From Fomes fomentarius (lineage: Eukaryota > Basidiomycota > Agaricomycetes > Polyporales > Polyporaceae), in assembly GCA_022606135.1 (NCBI GenBank), contig JABYQN010000001.1, positions 3,658,001 through 3,722,000 on the forward strand: a stretch of 64,000 nucleotides of DNA. The letters run 5' to 3'. The position numbers and the translations under genes are program-made. The notes under the pieces were generated by a model. The model was given only the letters and a program-made list of their open reading frames with translations. It ran no database searches and had not been told where the DNA came from. Below are positions 12,757-25,409 of the stretch, piece by piece; positions within the stretch are counted from its first letter, which is position 1, and each line of letters starts with the position of its first letter.

Positions 12757-13347
12757 CTAGAAGATGCTGGGCCCGTTGATGGTGAACTCTGGGCTCCAAT
12801 TGCCAGAGTCGCCGAACACTGCACAGATGGTCCGGGTCAGCCACCCTCCAGCGCAGCAGATTCTCTCGCCATGGCGCAACACTCACAAACAATACTGTCT
12901 GTAGTCGTCGTCCGGAATCACCCACGGCACCGTCACCTCGATCCGCCCGAGCAGGATGTCAAAGTTGTTCGCGAGGACCACAGGGGTAGCGAGGTTGCCC
13001 TTGCGGAGGAGGATGAGCCCTCGCGAGTTGGTGATGTTCTGGGGCGCATCCGAGGTATCCCTGTGGGGGATCAGGTCTCAGGTGAGTTCTATCGTTCTAC
13101 ACGTTCACTCCCCCGACTCGATCCCCCTCCCCTCCTGGATCGATCAGCTGGGGCATAGCAAGACGGGTACGTACCAAGTAACGTTGTGTCGTTGTCCCTT
13201 GGTCCAGACAGTGCCCTTGTGTGGGTAGAGCACGGGCGGGACGAACACATCTCGCTTCTCGAGTGTCTCAGCAGGGATCGCTACGCCGAGCGCATTCGAA
13301 GCGCATGCGAGGAGTGCAAGGGTGGAGATGAGGACGCGGGACATCAT
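12757..13347 (-). CDS. small secreted Kre9/Knh1-like protein
   Basis: The start at 13347 (a second ATG follows at once) gives a signal peptide, LISTLALLACASNALGVAIP, then the mature start EKRDVFVPPVLYPHKGTVW. The motif VLYPHKGTVWTKGQRHNVTW, spliced to DTSDAPQNITNSRGLILLRK and EVTVPWVIPDDDY, is the Ig-like fold of the yeast cell wall synthesis protein Kre9/Knh1 N-terminal domain. The last exon gives FGDSGNWSPEFTING and stops at 12757-12759. The total is about 150 residues, so the protein is this domain alone, without the Ser/Thr-rich GPI-anchor tail that many relatives carry. Two short introns are needed. Members are secreted, and some are linked to beta-1,6-glucan or the extracellular matrix; which applies here cannot be told. 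An N-glycosylation sequon (NVTW) is visible. Confidence 0.8.
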
Positions 13348-14590
13348 CTTGATAGTCGAGTCGTCGAGTAGATTCGAAGGTGATAGGGTAAGATTAGTGG
13401 TGGAGGCTCGTTAGGAGTCGTTAAGTGAAGCGTGAGCCCTCTGAAGAGGGGATGTAAGTGGTGGATGAGGATCGAAAATCCAAGGTCGGATGATTCTCGA
13501 GTTTGATGATGCAGGTTTATATACCTTTCAGGCCCGAAGGATTGCGATAGGCCACGGGCGGCATATTTGATCTCGAAGCCTCAACTAGTGGTTCCGACCC
13601 CGAGGATGTCCAGACAGCATCCATGCCCCGATCCGGCCTCCTGTGACCATGTAGCCGGATCCCGGAGCAGGCCCACCCAATAGGCTAGAAGAGCCTCCGC
13701 GTGCGAGGCAGTGGGCTTGGGTCATGGCATGGACATTCAACAGGGACGACTCTGTACGAGAGGTCGGAGCCAGGACATGTACATTTGACAGAACGGGCAC
13801 TGCGAAGTTCTGCGCTCCTCGCTTACGCTGTCCCTGCATGTAAGCATGGAGCGTGTCTCCGCTAATTGAATATTGAATGCTTGTCGGAGAACTCAGCATA
13901 ACACTTTGCTTCATATGCGCGCACCAGACGTTTCCAGGATGGTCAGCTGAGCTCCTATTAGTGCCGTCACGGGTCTGGTTCTATATGTTTCTATTTTATC
14001 ATAATCCGAAAGTTACTTATCTTAGAGTCGTGGGCAGAAAGAACCTCGCCGGACACTAGACGGACGATTGGACGTCGGCAGTGGGCAGAATGTCCCCGAA
14101 GCGTACCGTACAGACATGCATACCACGTACATGCAACGTACAAGCAAGCACGATGTAGGCTCAAAGACCATTACGCAAGCAACCGGCGACGCGATGCCAT
14201 CGTGGTACTCGTTCACACATGGCCAGTTGGAGAGGTCCAGGCCTCGCCGGCGAGTCGGACATGGCATGCAGAGGTTAATGGATGTGACAAGGATGGCACA
14301 TGAAGGCTGCAACATATGTTACATGGTGCAGGGGGAAGAGTTCATGAGCAGGTGGCAGGAGAACGGTATCGACTTACTCTACATATAAACATGTTCGCAT
14401 GATCCACACTTCACCACCGTCCGATCCATGTGCGGGAGCATGCGTACAGCAGTAGATGATAGTACACCTTGTTGCGGCCGTGTGTATCAGAGAGCAGTGT
14501 GATGATATGGTACAAATGAATTGCGTCAAGATAGGTCCGCCCCGGGGCGGTCGGGCTCTGGTTCAGAGCTAGAGCGGGGACATCGAGCCG
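13348..14590. other. intergenic, upstream of the Kre9-like gene and downstream of the RING gene
   Basis: No gene supported. The right half contains short repeated tracts such as GTACATGCAACGTACAAGCA around 14110-14150 and no coherent reading frame. Confidence 0.45.
13516..13523 (-). promoter_or_regulatory. TATA box of the Kre9-like gene
   Basis: Minus-strand TATATAAA lies about 170 bases upstream of the ATG at 13347. This is a consensus match, and the strand suits only the Kre9-like gene. Confidence 0.5.
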
Positions 14591-17419
14591 TCACGGAATG
14601 TAAATCTTCGAGTATCCTTCCACACTAGCCGAAAGCAGCGTCGGTCAGCTCCGAGCTCTAGCACAGCAAATATCGGAGATACATACTTTCGTCTGCAACA
14701 TGGACACGTGTGCTTCGACGCAGATGAGCGCGAGGCTAGGTTGTTCCGGCAGTCGTCGCACAGCGCAAGACACCTGCGAAAAAGCGCAGCGCAGACCGGT
14801 CAGTGCATGCTCACAGAGTAAGAGTCAGTACACATGTGATGCTCACCGACACGGCCAGCAGATGATATCGCGCGGCTCGACTGTGCAAATGACGCAGGTA
14901 TGCGTGTTCTCCGACGCCAAGTCCTCCTCCCGCACAGTCGACCGCTTCGCATGCCTGCGCTCCATCACCCACTCGTCCCACTCATCGGAGTCGTCCGGCG
15001 CCGCCTGTCGTCGCTCGCTCGGTCGAGTCCCCGACACAAGTCGTCCGTACCTTCTTCGTGTGAGGGGAGACGAGGACACATCGGTCATATGGGCGAGGAG
15101 GAGCGGCGCGGAGGTCATGTCCGACGAGAGGTCGGCATAGAGCTGTGCTTGTTCACCGGGTTCTGCCGCTTCGTCCGCTTCACCTGCGCCCTCCCCCTCC
15201 CCCTCATCTCCCTCCTCAGCATCCGAAGTGTCAGAAGTGTCGCTCTGGGCAGCGCGCTCTTGATTCTCTGGAAGGAAGTCATCCTCATCATCGCTGACCG
15301 CCTCTCCGCGCAAGAAGCGTTCATACGGGTCTGGTCCCACGCTGCTCGCGCGCGCATGCGGACTCGGAGGCCCATCCAAGAGAACGACCGAAGGCGACCG
15401 TTCGCGCCCTCGCACCCCCCGTGCCTTCGACAGACCCAACGCCCACAACCTCCTCACCGCGCGCCACGCGCTCGCAAGGAACGTGATGAGGTGCCTCTGC
15501 CACGCGACGTTCAGGACAGTATTCATCCAAAAGTCGGTGCTCGCCGCTTTGACCTTGACACTTGTGATCTCGTTCGCGAGGCCCTTCTTCGTGACGCGCC
15601 GCGCGCCACGCTGCTCGTACGCGGGCGACAAGCTTGACACTCCTGCCCGGTCGATCTCGAGCTCGCCTCGAACGTGTTCGCGCTTGTTGCTGTAGTGTGC
15701 GAGCGCGATGTCTCTGGGGCGCGCACTTGACACTCCCCCGACCTCGTTTCCGAATCCGGCGACGGCGGTCGCGTCCAGGCTCGCGGTTCCGAGCCGGAAC
15801 AGCGCGTGGTTGAAGTCCTCGTCCAAGCGCGGCATGATCGCGGAGTGTCCGAACAGGGGTCGAATGAGTGCGCCTTCGGTAAAGAGCTGTGTGAGCGCGT
15901 TGAGCGCGACGGTGACTGCGATGATGGATAGCATGATCGTCTCCACGATGCGTGCGGCATAGGTGGTTAGGGGGTAAGGGATCGAGGAGAACCAGACGAC
16001 ATAGTGGAAGTGCAGGATTGCGAAGAGCCCGCTCGCGGCAGATAGCGCGAAGCGGTATTTCGACCAGTGAGACTTTATTTCTAGGCAGTGCATGGTGACG
16101 AGTTGAAGGAGCGGGAGAAGGATGGTGATGATGATGTGGGGATTGGGGCGCGATAGAGGCTCATCTTCCTTCTTCGACTTCGGGTGTGATGCAGACTCCA
16201 CGTACAGTTGGAAGGCGAAGGCGAACTATTGGGGCGGCATGGTCAGGCTCGTAGTATGATCATGGACGTGAAAGACGTACCAGGTTGAACGGGGCACTGT
16301 CGTTGATGTTAAGACCCTCCAGGCCGGTTGTGAGGGTGCCGACGGTCAGCGTGAAGCACGTTGCCATGAAGGTATACCAGCAGACATCCTCCATGGTCTT
16401 CCCTGCGACCCACTCGCCAACGGGTTGAAGCACTCCCACACGGGTGAAGATTGCAGGGTCTTGCGACTGTATGAGAAGTGCGACCCAGGTAGCGACGGAC
16501 TTCGTCAAGAAGTACAACGTCGGGACGCGGAAGATGAGTCTTGCGTACGGCGAGGAAAAGTCGATGGGGAAGAACAAGCCTAGAAGGGCACGTTGGATGG
16601 AGGCCGGCCTGCGTTGTAGGTCGAAGTGGTGTTGGTTGAATCGGAAAGCTTGAGGGCGACGGGGAGGAACCACGATATTCTGAATGCGGTTCAGAACGAA
16701 GGCCTGTTCTGTGATTCAGTCAACTTCTCCTCATGCTTCATGCGAACACATTTTGGAGAGTGAAGCCCATGAACTCGTCAGTTTCTGCGAGTGGGTATCG
16801 AGGGTACAGGGATTGACTGGGGTAGCTTGCACTGCGTCCGTACACCAGTGACAGTGACCAGGAGCACCCTTTTCATGGAAACCACATATTGCACGCCAGG
16901 TGGGGCATATAATACCGATAGGTGCCTGGCGACCTAGCACGAGCAGTGTTGGGAATACAATAGGGAATTATCGGGTGGGCCAAGACGCAGCAAGGTGCGC
17001 CCCTTGGCGATTCGGTGACAGACACAGTCCGGTCCACATATTGAAGGAGCGGAGGTGTATAGAGGTTCGAAAGAGACCATAACCGAGCTCAAGCTCACCA
17101 TTATGAAGAGTCCGATGAAATACCCGGATGTCAGGAACCCCCACGGCCCCGGCATGGGGGTGCTACTCATGTGCGCACTCCTATGCCTCCTGTATCCTTG
17201 CGTTTGCGTCTGTGTCTGGCTCGCAGCATCAGTTACTTCGGCCGCGCGAGCTGCTTCGTGCAACTCGAGAGCAATAGAGTCGAGTCGGCGGAGTCGTGCG
17301 AGCGCACGCGAGGGAAGGCTGAGGAATCGGTGCGCGAGCTTGAGACTGGTGTTGAAGAAGAGAGAAGTGTTAAAGAACGTGTCGGGATCGGGTATTAGCG
17401 GCGCTGGTACGGCCTCCAT
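14591..17419 (-). CDS. multi-spanning membrane RING-finger protein (Asi1/Asi3-like E3 candidate)
   Basis: The start at 17419 gives a soluble N-terminus with a repeated FFNTSL element and a (QT)n run. A first hydrophobic helix follows at FLTSGYFIGLFIMVSL. Next come exons at about 16260-16680 (ARLIFRVPTLYFLTKSVATW, MATCFTLTVGTLTTGLEGL) and a long exon below 16200 with at least three helices (HIIITILLPLLQLVTMHCL, AASGLFAILHFHYVVWF, AARIVETIMLSIIAVTVALN). A long acidic, disordered cytosolic or nuclear segment follows, with DDEDDFLPENQ and an EGEGEG tract. The end is a C3HC4-type RING: CVICTVEPRDIICWPC, spliced to CLALCDDCRNNLASRSS, then CPCCRRNVEGYSKIYIP, stopping at 14591-14593. In yeast the Asi complex has this order and acts in inner-nuclear-membrane protein degradation. 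The assignment rests on layout and a RING that carries the C-terminal IYIP tail, not on measured similarity. The 14.9-15.6 kb plus-strand frame is a shadow. Confidence 0.75.
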
Positions 17420-19835
17420 CGTTGTTGGCGACCTGGAGACAGAAATGGCTGGTGGAGGAGGAAGGAGAGAACGGAATGACCGATTGTGGCTGTATAGTAC
17501 GGCCTGAACAGGCGATCATGGACCATGGTGATGTCGGTCGGCGCCTATATGGCGTGCCTCGATAGCGCCGCCATGCTTATGGTTACGACTCACGAGAAAC
17601 GGTAAAACAGGGACTGGCATAATGAGCTGCATTAACGCGAGCTTAAGGGAGACAAACATAGAACGCAAACTTATGTACTAAAGTGATGTACCATAGAAGA
17701 ATATCATAGCAGGGCCGCCGCTGGTGGTTGAATGACTCTAAAGCTAGGACCGACGAGGAAAGACGGACAATTCGGCAAACGACAGGCCATTATGCCTACA
17801 TCGTGCTATTTAATCGCTTTCTACAAGAGCGAGTAAGTGATGAGTCTTCTCTGGAAGTAGCGCGAGTCATCGCGTACCTTGAGTCCTGAACCCCCCATTG
17901 GGGCTTTGGATGGCTTTTGGCCCTGAGCACTGGAGAAGGTTGTCGCGAAGTTCGGAGTCGCAGGCGGGGTCGGTGCTACGAAAGTGCAGCTGATACCATG
18001 AGGCTCGGTATCAACCTGTCACAAACAGCGTGAGCTTCCGACCAGAAGCACGTATGATAGACATACCGGACTGTTGTCACCAGCTCCTTGCGAAGACATC
18101 GTAACGTGACACGAAAGCACTGAGGTCTTGAAAGCTACTTATGTAGCTGACGGGCTGACAGTGACAGGAGGGTGCAAAAGCTTGAGAGCACTCGTCGAGG
18201 TGACAGCGAGCCATGCGACACCCTTATATACCGATGGCAAAGCGGGCGGGTTACCCGCGCATCATGAATGGTTTTCGAGCTATGGCCCGCGGGGCACATT
18301 AGCGTCGAACCGGCAACTAAACATGCATAGCTCCGCGTTCGAAGCTACATCCCCGCGCAGCGGGACAAAGGGATCAACGCTTGTGCCAAGGGGCGACACA
18401 ACAAACGGCATTGTGCGCCGTGTATGTCCGCGCCGCCCCGACGCATGCTACAAGACGGCAGCAAGCCCGACTACGATGAGAAAAGACACGGCACCTGACG
18501 TCTCCAAGCATTCTGAGGTGGCGCGTTGGGCTCATGTTCTGAACAAGGCCACACTGGGGTCGTCTTCATGGGCCCATTCAGTGGCCATGTATGCATGGGC
18601 CGTGCATTGTGAAGGCGTGGCCCACTTGAAGCTTCACGTAAAGAGTTATGGCAGAGGCAAATAGTCCCCTGGTGGCTCATAAGAGCTTTTCCTTTCCTCC
18701 AGGTCTATGCGCATGCGCACCCTGAGAAGTGAAGACGCCTACCTAATACTTAGACGCAGTCGTAATCAGCACATGTAGTAATATGGTGTTTGACATAGAG
18801 GACTGCACCTACACTGCTGCTCCGTGTAATGAACGCGCCCTGGCAGCTGAACATCTCAACCTTTGTGCAGTGAGTGTTTTTCGAAGAGTGTTGTTGCGTT
18901 GCAAAGTTCCATACATATCATCACTTTGTGGGATGGAGGTCAAAGCCAAGACAGGAAAGGCGCCCAGTATCTTGACCTCCGCCATCACCTTACGGTTGGC
19001 ATCACCTACAGTCCTGCATGCACTGCGTGTTTATTGGCCTTGAACTTCTTTGCATTTGCACCAGAACGCGGTGACAGACGACCCCCTTCGTGACACTGTA
19101 ATGCCGCCTCCGAGAGGTCATCTTCGACAAGTAAAGCATCGAACTGCTCGCGATACCATGGGGCCTTTTCTCGCGCTGTCGGGTTGCATGGAGCAGGACA
19201 TAAGAAGCCTAGGGCAGGGCATCTGGTTCTACAGTATGTGTTCCATCTATTGTTCATTGCAACCTCGCTCCTTTCCCTTTCCCTTTCCCTATCGCGGCTA
19301 AACCTACATGAAATTTCCTTGAATCCAAACTCCCGGGCTGTTCACAACATACGATGGGTCGTCTCCCTCTCTGCTACTGTTTGAACCGGCTGTTATCAGA
19401 AACCGGCCCGAGGCTCAATGGTTCTTGTCAAGCCACTGCCCACGGTCCCTCAGGTTCATCATATTACACGGTGAGCGCAATGGAATGGGGATAGCTCTGC
19501 GAGTTGCAGTTCTTGCGGGTGACTGTGGTTGAGGATGTACAGAGGGAGCTGGTGCGTTGCTGTTTAGGGGTTTTGTGTCAAAGTCATAGTATCAGTCATA
19601 CGGCCCGTACGTCATCGCTCTCATCATGGTTAGCACATTGCCCTTGAAAGGGCTTCTTGTACGCGGCCATTAACGAAGACCTCAAGCGCCAGAACGAATC
19701 GTTTGCTGCTGCCACGGTGACCAGGTTTATCCTCTCTGTCGCTTCAATGTAGGTATCGCTCCTTGTGCTGCTTCTGCAATCTGCATATTGACACGCTTCA
19801 AGCCACAGTCCGCTTGTTGATGTCCTAAGACCAAG
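17420..19835. other. intergenic region, no gene supported
   Basis: About 2.4 kb between two divergent genes. A 178-codon plus-strand open frame at 18128-18664 exists but has no domain and no typical codon or residue pattern. A (TTTCCC)n-like tract sits at about 19266-19290. The rest shows nothing I can name. Confidence 0.45.
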
Positions 19836-22157
19836 ATGTCATCACCACAAGGCACAGTCGTTGCCCAGCTATACGCTGAAGTTTGCGAGCAAACGGCAGG
19901 GATGTCACTCAGTTCCGCTATCCTTAATGTCCGTCATTACCTGGGGATTCCTAGTGAGGACACGTTTCTCCGTTCAAAGCTCTCAGATTGACTATGCCCC
20001 CAGAATTGACCACACGCAGTGGCCTCAGGGAGGTTCACGTTCGTCTTCCCGAGATTGCTGAAAAGCTAGAGCTCATCTTCATGGACGCCTGTCGTGCACA
20101 TGACTGGCGAATGTTAGATGTTCTGGTCGCTATCTGGCTAGATATGTGTCCCGATGTCGTCCTCTGTCAGAGGCTGCTCGAAAGAGGTATGCATTTCAGG
20201 TGATTGTGTTCTGAATCTCAATCCTGACTAGACGTCCTACTCAGGTCTCTTGAAGAAGGTCTTACAGTTGATTAACACCCGCGTAGATCCTAGTCGTGTT
20301 CTTCGACTTCTCTCCGTGCTTGCCCTGCACGGGGACGCCTTAGTGAAACAAGAGGTTATACGACGTGGCAGGCGCGTGCTTGATGCTATTCATGCTCACC
20401 GCAACAACATGTTTGCGGCCGAGTTTGGTATAGTAGCTTTGTCACACGCTCTGGAGGCCACATACTTGCAATCGGGTCATCAACCATTTGACTTCAAGGA
20501 CCTCCTCAGTGCAGTTCTCACCTTGTCCACCAACCTCTTGTGCGACCCTCATCCGTCTCACAACCTTGTGCTGCATACCATTCCAATCCTTATACACGGT
20601 GTAGAGTTGCTTCCCCGAGGGCACTTGCAGCAGATCACCCCGCAACTCGAGTTCTTTGCCGCTCTCACGCGTAGCACCAACATCAGTCTGCGGTGTGCCT
20701 CTCTTGTCGTCTTCCAAACTCTCAATCCCAAAAAAGTCAACATCCATCGGCCTCAGAGGCCACCGTTCAGCGTCGAATCGCACCAGATCCCTCCCTCCTC
20801 CGTCGTGCGCTGGAGGACTACGGCTTCGAGCGGTGCGAAACTTGGCTCGTCGAACGTTTCACGAATATTATTGTCAAGTCCGTTCACGACTTTGTCAAAG
20901 ATCGGGATCTGTACAAGTTTGGAGTCACGATGGCTGAGCACCTCCCTCAGTCTACGTATATCCACCGCCCGGAAGACTACCCTGATTTCGCACACCCGAG
21001 CTCCCCTTACACCACCTGGAAGGAGTACCTGCCAGCTGCAGCCAAGATCCTTCGCAAACGTGGAGATGCGGTTCATCTCGACATGGCGGACATACTCGAC
21101 CTTGAATATGTATTCTCAGGGGTGAACGTCGAGCGCCGCGTGTCGTTCGCGCGCGAGGTTCTTGCACGCAATCCGCAACATGCATTTGCTCACATGGTCC
21201 TGTGCATGAACTTGCAGTACGATGAAGAGGCGAAGCAGGTCGCGAAGGACGGTCTGGAGTTACCGGGTGCTACACCGTTTCTTCGGCGATTCTTCCTTCG
21301 ACGCCTAATGGCGGCCGGCGCTTCGATCGCTAGCTCGGTCTTGCTTGCTGCATCCCCGTCGGACGAGCGCATGCGTCGGGAGGGGACCCAGCGTCTAGAC
21401 GCGGCGTTGCGATATGCTGAGCAACTCATGAACGAGGCTCCTCCAGACAGCACAGAGGTGATCGAAGCGATAGACTTTTATTTGGCGTACACGTTCGTGC
21501 TACGAGGGTCAGAGCTTAGTGAAGACCTCTCCGAACTACAGGTACGAGCTCTTCGTCGAGCCTCTTCCGGTCCATTTGAGATACGCCTGCTGATTTGATT
21601 TGACAGCCCATTCTACATGCTCGAGATCGCAATAAGCGGATCATTGAAATCTTCACCGGGCCCAGTCCCGGGAATGACGTGTATGGCGGCACCCACGAGA
21701 TGCTCCGTCGTCACTACCCAGGAGGCATACTTCATTTCGGACATTGCGTCGCACAATTTGACACGTTTGATGCGAGGACACGTACCAACGTCCACCTCGT
21801 TAGTACAATGCCTGCGAGCGAAGGCGAAAGCGAGCGACATGCCGGTGAAGCGATCACCCCGGAATGGCTCCCGGACGCGACCTACCATCTCTACAGCATC
21901 GTCCGTGGGCCGTTGAGGTGCAGGTGCCGCATCGGCGAGCATAGCGTTATGGATCCGGGACCAGGTCTGTACCAGTGTTCTACTTGTGCCAAACAGAGTG
22001 CGTTGGTCCGGAAGTGCAGCAGATGCCATAGCGCGTGGTACGTAGGTAAAGATGTCGTCGGTCATGTTCCAGCTCACATGCCGTCCTCAGGTATTGCGAC
22101 GCGGCTTGCCAGCGGGCACACTGGCAGGAACATAAGAAAAAGTGCCGAAGTTCGTGA
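19836..22157 (+). CDS. MYND-type zinc-finger protein
   Basis: The chain starts MSSPQGTVVAQLYAEVCEQT at 19836. Splicing a 50-base intron (about 19950-20000) joins it to LTTRSGLREVHVRLPEIAEK. A long helical body follows, with LLKKVLQLINTRVDPSRVLR, FDFKDLLSAVLTLSTNLL, WLVERFTNIIVKSVHDFVK and EYVFSGVNVERRVSFAREVL, resembling the alpha-helical repeats found ahead of MYND fingers in Agaricomycete proteins. The C-terminus holds the finger: CSTCAKQSALVRKCSRCHSA, then, across an intron, WYCDAACQRAHWQEHKKKC. This has the eight Cys/His ligands in standard spacing. The stop is at 22155-22157. The MYND domain mediates protein-protein contacts; no SET domain is seen, so methyltransferase activity is not suggested. 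The frame switch near 20730 must be an intron, but its exact borders are uncertain. Confidence 0.8.
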
Positions 22158-22573
22158 CTAAAACGAAATGATTGCGTCATACGCGGGCCTCCGTGTGTAT
22201 GTTCTACTTTTTTGATCAATAGTCATGGCTATTTGAAGGCGTGAGCAAGGAAAGCGCGCCCTTTTGTAGGTCTTCGTTCGGCTTGTGAGAGAGCCCCTCT
22301 TGGAGCTCTTCGGTCTGGGCGATTCGTCGTCAAAACTTCGGTCTTGGTTTAGGATTAACATTCCCTTACAGAACCTCGCTCGCCCCCTTCCAGGCCCAGT
22401 GCAAGCGCGATCGCGAGCCCATGTCAGCCCATGAGCCGGGCACGCTTGGTGTTACGTACGGTCCGGTGGACACAGAGCGGCTGGATCTGAGATCAAGAAC
22501 CTGCGTAAAAACGCAGGGCACCGCCACGAACACCTCACTCCTCCTCCACTTCCTCGCTCGACAGCTCATCCCC

Positions 22574-24346
22574 ATGGTCGTCCCGCCCCCCTACGACGAT
22601 GTTATCTTCTTGGCCGAACGACTTTTCAACATACTACAAGGAGGCCATCATAAATTAGAGTGAGTGGCATTCTTCTCGCATGTGGTCATTACTGATGACG
22701 AACATAACATAACGTATATGACGTAGCTTGGACGGTGTAAGTTCCCGACTGTTTCTCAACGCCAATCAAGCTAACACAAAATGTTCCAGCTCAAACACTT
22801 GGAGAAGACCGCGTCCACAATCCTCGCCTTCGTCAGGAGCAACATAAACACCCATGCCTCGATACATGGCTTACCAGTGGAGGTCCTCGGAATGATCTTC
22901 CAGCAAACTCTGCCGTCTCAGGGGAATGGGATGCCATTCAATGGATACGAAGTCCCACAGCTCGGGATGGAGTTGAGCTCGAGGGTCACCCTCACCCATG
23001 TCTGTCGGCGATGGCGACGCGTCGCAATTGATATGGCCTCGCTCTGGACCGTGATAGACGAATTCTCGAGCGCTTCGTCCTCGGTACTCCTCGCACGCTC
23101 TCGACAGATGCCTGTCCAGGTCTACATCAAGAATATGCTTTCCCGGTCCACAGGTAACGCCCTCGTCCCTCACGGGCATCGTATTCGCGACCTCTACCTC
23201 AGCATTCCAAAAGAGCACCGCTCAGCGATTCCATCCAGCGTCCCAGAATTCCCCTTCGATGCCATGAATCTCGAGCGGCTGTCCATCACGACCGATGCAA
23301 GACCCTTTGACGAGAGCCGCCCAATAGTCAACCTGGACCTATCCCCCGCGCTGTTTGGGCAGCCCACTCCCCGCCTCAGGATGCTGGTATTACGCAACAT
23401 GTGCTGGCTTCCTGACATATCTTACGGGAATCTTACACACCTCCACATCACCCAGGGTACACCTGTCTCCCTCCTCACTGTTCTGACGTTCCTCGGACGT
23501 TGCACCGCGCTCGAGAAGCTGATATTGGTCGACATTTACATAGCGAGCTCCACGGCGGTGCCACTTGACCATGCAGTGGCGTTGCCGCGCTTGCGCACGC
23601 TCGTACTGGGCATCAATCAGTCGCATCTGTCTATGCGCCGCCTCATCCAATACCTCATCCTCCCTCCGACGGTCACTGTGCGTGTAACAGGCGTGTATGC
23701 CTTCCGCGCGTTGAGCGATCTGCGTCCCTTCCCTCACCTTCCCTTCACGGAGACGTTGGACACACTCTCCGTGGATCATTCGTTTGGGCATCTCGTCGTC
23801 CGGGCCTCCGGACCATCCTCCGCACTCTTTCTCGACTTCAAGGACTACCCACTCTCGAGCGCTGAACAGGCCATCTACCTCATGCAGTCCATCATTCCCT
23901 TCGGCAACATCATCGACGTCCGCTATCGTGCCCACGTGCTCAATGCCCGGCGAGCCGTGCACCTCCTAGGGGACTCGCACATGCCCTCGTTGAAGAAGTT
24001 CTGCTACATCGACACGCACGATGCGTCCACCATTCCGGATGCCTGGGCCGACCGACGCGAGGCCTACATGAACGCCATATCTCAGGCGCTCGCAAGGGCC
24101 CCTCAGCTGTCAAATCTGGAGCTCTGGTCCGTGGATGACGACTTCCCGTCGAGGTTGACCTTGTCCGACTGCGCGTCTCTGAAGGAGCTCGTTTTCCACT
24201 ACACGGGCAAACCGGAGGCGGTGCCAGACATGACGACCACTCGAGAACGGGTGGCGAACTTGAATACTAGACTATGTTCGTGCACATGCGAACTACCGTT
24301 GCGGATACCGGGCGCGGACTTCGTTGATCATCCGTATGAGTGGTAG
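22574..24346 (+). CDS. F-box-like protein with LRR-like C-terminal region
   Basis: The start chosen is the ATG at 22574, in a CCCCATGG context; an in-frame ATG at 22421 would add 51 residues of lower quality. Two introns isolate a 10-base exon near 22730: donor GTGAGT after HHKL, then CTTGGACGGT, then donor GTAAGT. The result reads KLDLDGLKHLEKTAS. Next comes the F-box core INTHASIHGLPVEVLGMIFQ ... VTLTHVCRRWRRVAIDMASL, which matches the F-box-like pattern of Agaricomycete proteins (LPxExLxxIF ... VCxxWRxxAxxxPxLW). The remaining 400 or so residues contain repeated beta-strand/helix units with Leu-rich lines (LRMLVLRNMCWLPDI, NLTHLHITQG, LRTLVLGINQSHLSMRRLI) and end in HPYEW. The family serves as a substrate adaptor of SCF ubiquitin ligases; the substrate is unknown. 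The relic at 32.7-33.2 kb belongs to the same subfamily. Confidence 0.85.
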
Positions 24347-25333
24347 AATAGATGCTCATAATAGGTGAACGGTGAACAGATATGATAGAACTGGTGAGTA
24401 GCTTCCTTCCATGCTGTGCGTTGGCAATGTCGTTGACCCCCTTCACTGTCCATGTGTATAGCTTGGCAGGGATTTTCGTGCTATGTTTGGATAGATCGGG
24501 GTATTTTAACGGCGATCATCTGTACGCCACCATATAGCTATGCATCTGCGCGCATCGGGCATGCCGCTCTAATTACTAATTCGGCGGATCCGACTAAAAG
24601 TACACAATGGTGTGCGCTGAGCAGCCAGAGAACTGCGATGATTCAGAATTCGCTAGTGCACGGCAGCTTTGAAGCTGGACGCATATTCTTCAGCGCGGTC
24701 CTACAAGGCTATGAAACGGCCTTATTGCGGACATTTCAGCGGAGAAACTGTGATAGCAGTCTCAAAGCTACCTCTCATACTTGGTACTTGGTGGAAGACT
24801 AGATTTTTCGCCCTGATATTTTCGTTAACAGACGAGCTGCCTTTTTTCGTCTGTTGGGGTGAGTGACTCGTCGGTCTCGAACTTTCCAGAGTAGGACATA
24901 TTCAATCAATCCTTTGTGTCTATTGAGTCAACACTCACTCGCTGTCGCTTATAGGTTTCGTCCAACCCATGCCCATGCCCGACGATGGCGATGACCCCCT
25001 TAGCTACCACACGGTGCGAGCATGCGCAGGATCCTCGTGATCCTGGTCAGTGGTGAGTAATCATGCGCCCTTCGACGTCTTCGTTCCCCAACCTCGTGTT
25101 CACAGCATCATGGGCGTGTCTGGTGATATGGTTCATGATCATATGGGATCCATTGGCAGGTTGCCGGCAGCCTCCTGAAGCTCATCCGAGAAAGGACAGA
25201 CACCTTCTTGTATGCTCTGAAACGACACAACGGCCACAAGAGATAGTATACAGATAGTTTCCGCACGCCGCAGCGAACCCTGCGGTCGCGGGCTGACACA
25301 GCTCGAGATATGGTCGCACAACCGTGACCGCGA

Positions 25334-25409
25334 CTTCCTCCCTCTCTTCTCTCTCTCCTCCCTCTCCTCTCTCTCCTCTCTCTCCTCTCTCTCCTCTCTC
25401 TCCTCTCTC
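25334..25409. repeat. 76-base polypyrimidine tract with TCTCTCCTCT periodicity
   Basis: This run has only C and T on the plus strand, its second half built from tandem TCTCTCCTC(T) units of about 10 bases. Homopurine-homopyrimidine mirror repeats of this kind can form triplex (H-DNA) under torsion. The Glu/Arg-repeat reading frames across it on the minus strand are by-products of the repeat. Confidence 0.9.

Noticed and set aside
14900..15637. 245-codon plus-strand open frame
   Set aside because: Antisense to the membrane RING gene; His/Arg/Pro-rich text without a domain.
18128..18664. 178-codon plus-strand open frame
   Set aside because: No start context, domain, signal peptide or adjoining exons; residue composition looks random.
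22421..22573. N-terminal extension of the F-box-like protein from the ATG at 22421
   Set aside because: In frame, but the added residues look random, while the ATG at 22574 has better context and starts coherent helix-forming sequence. Not fully excluded.
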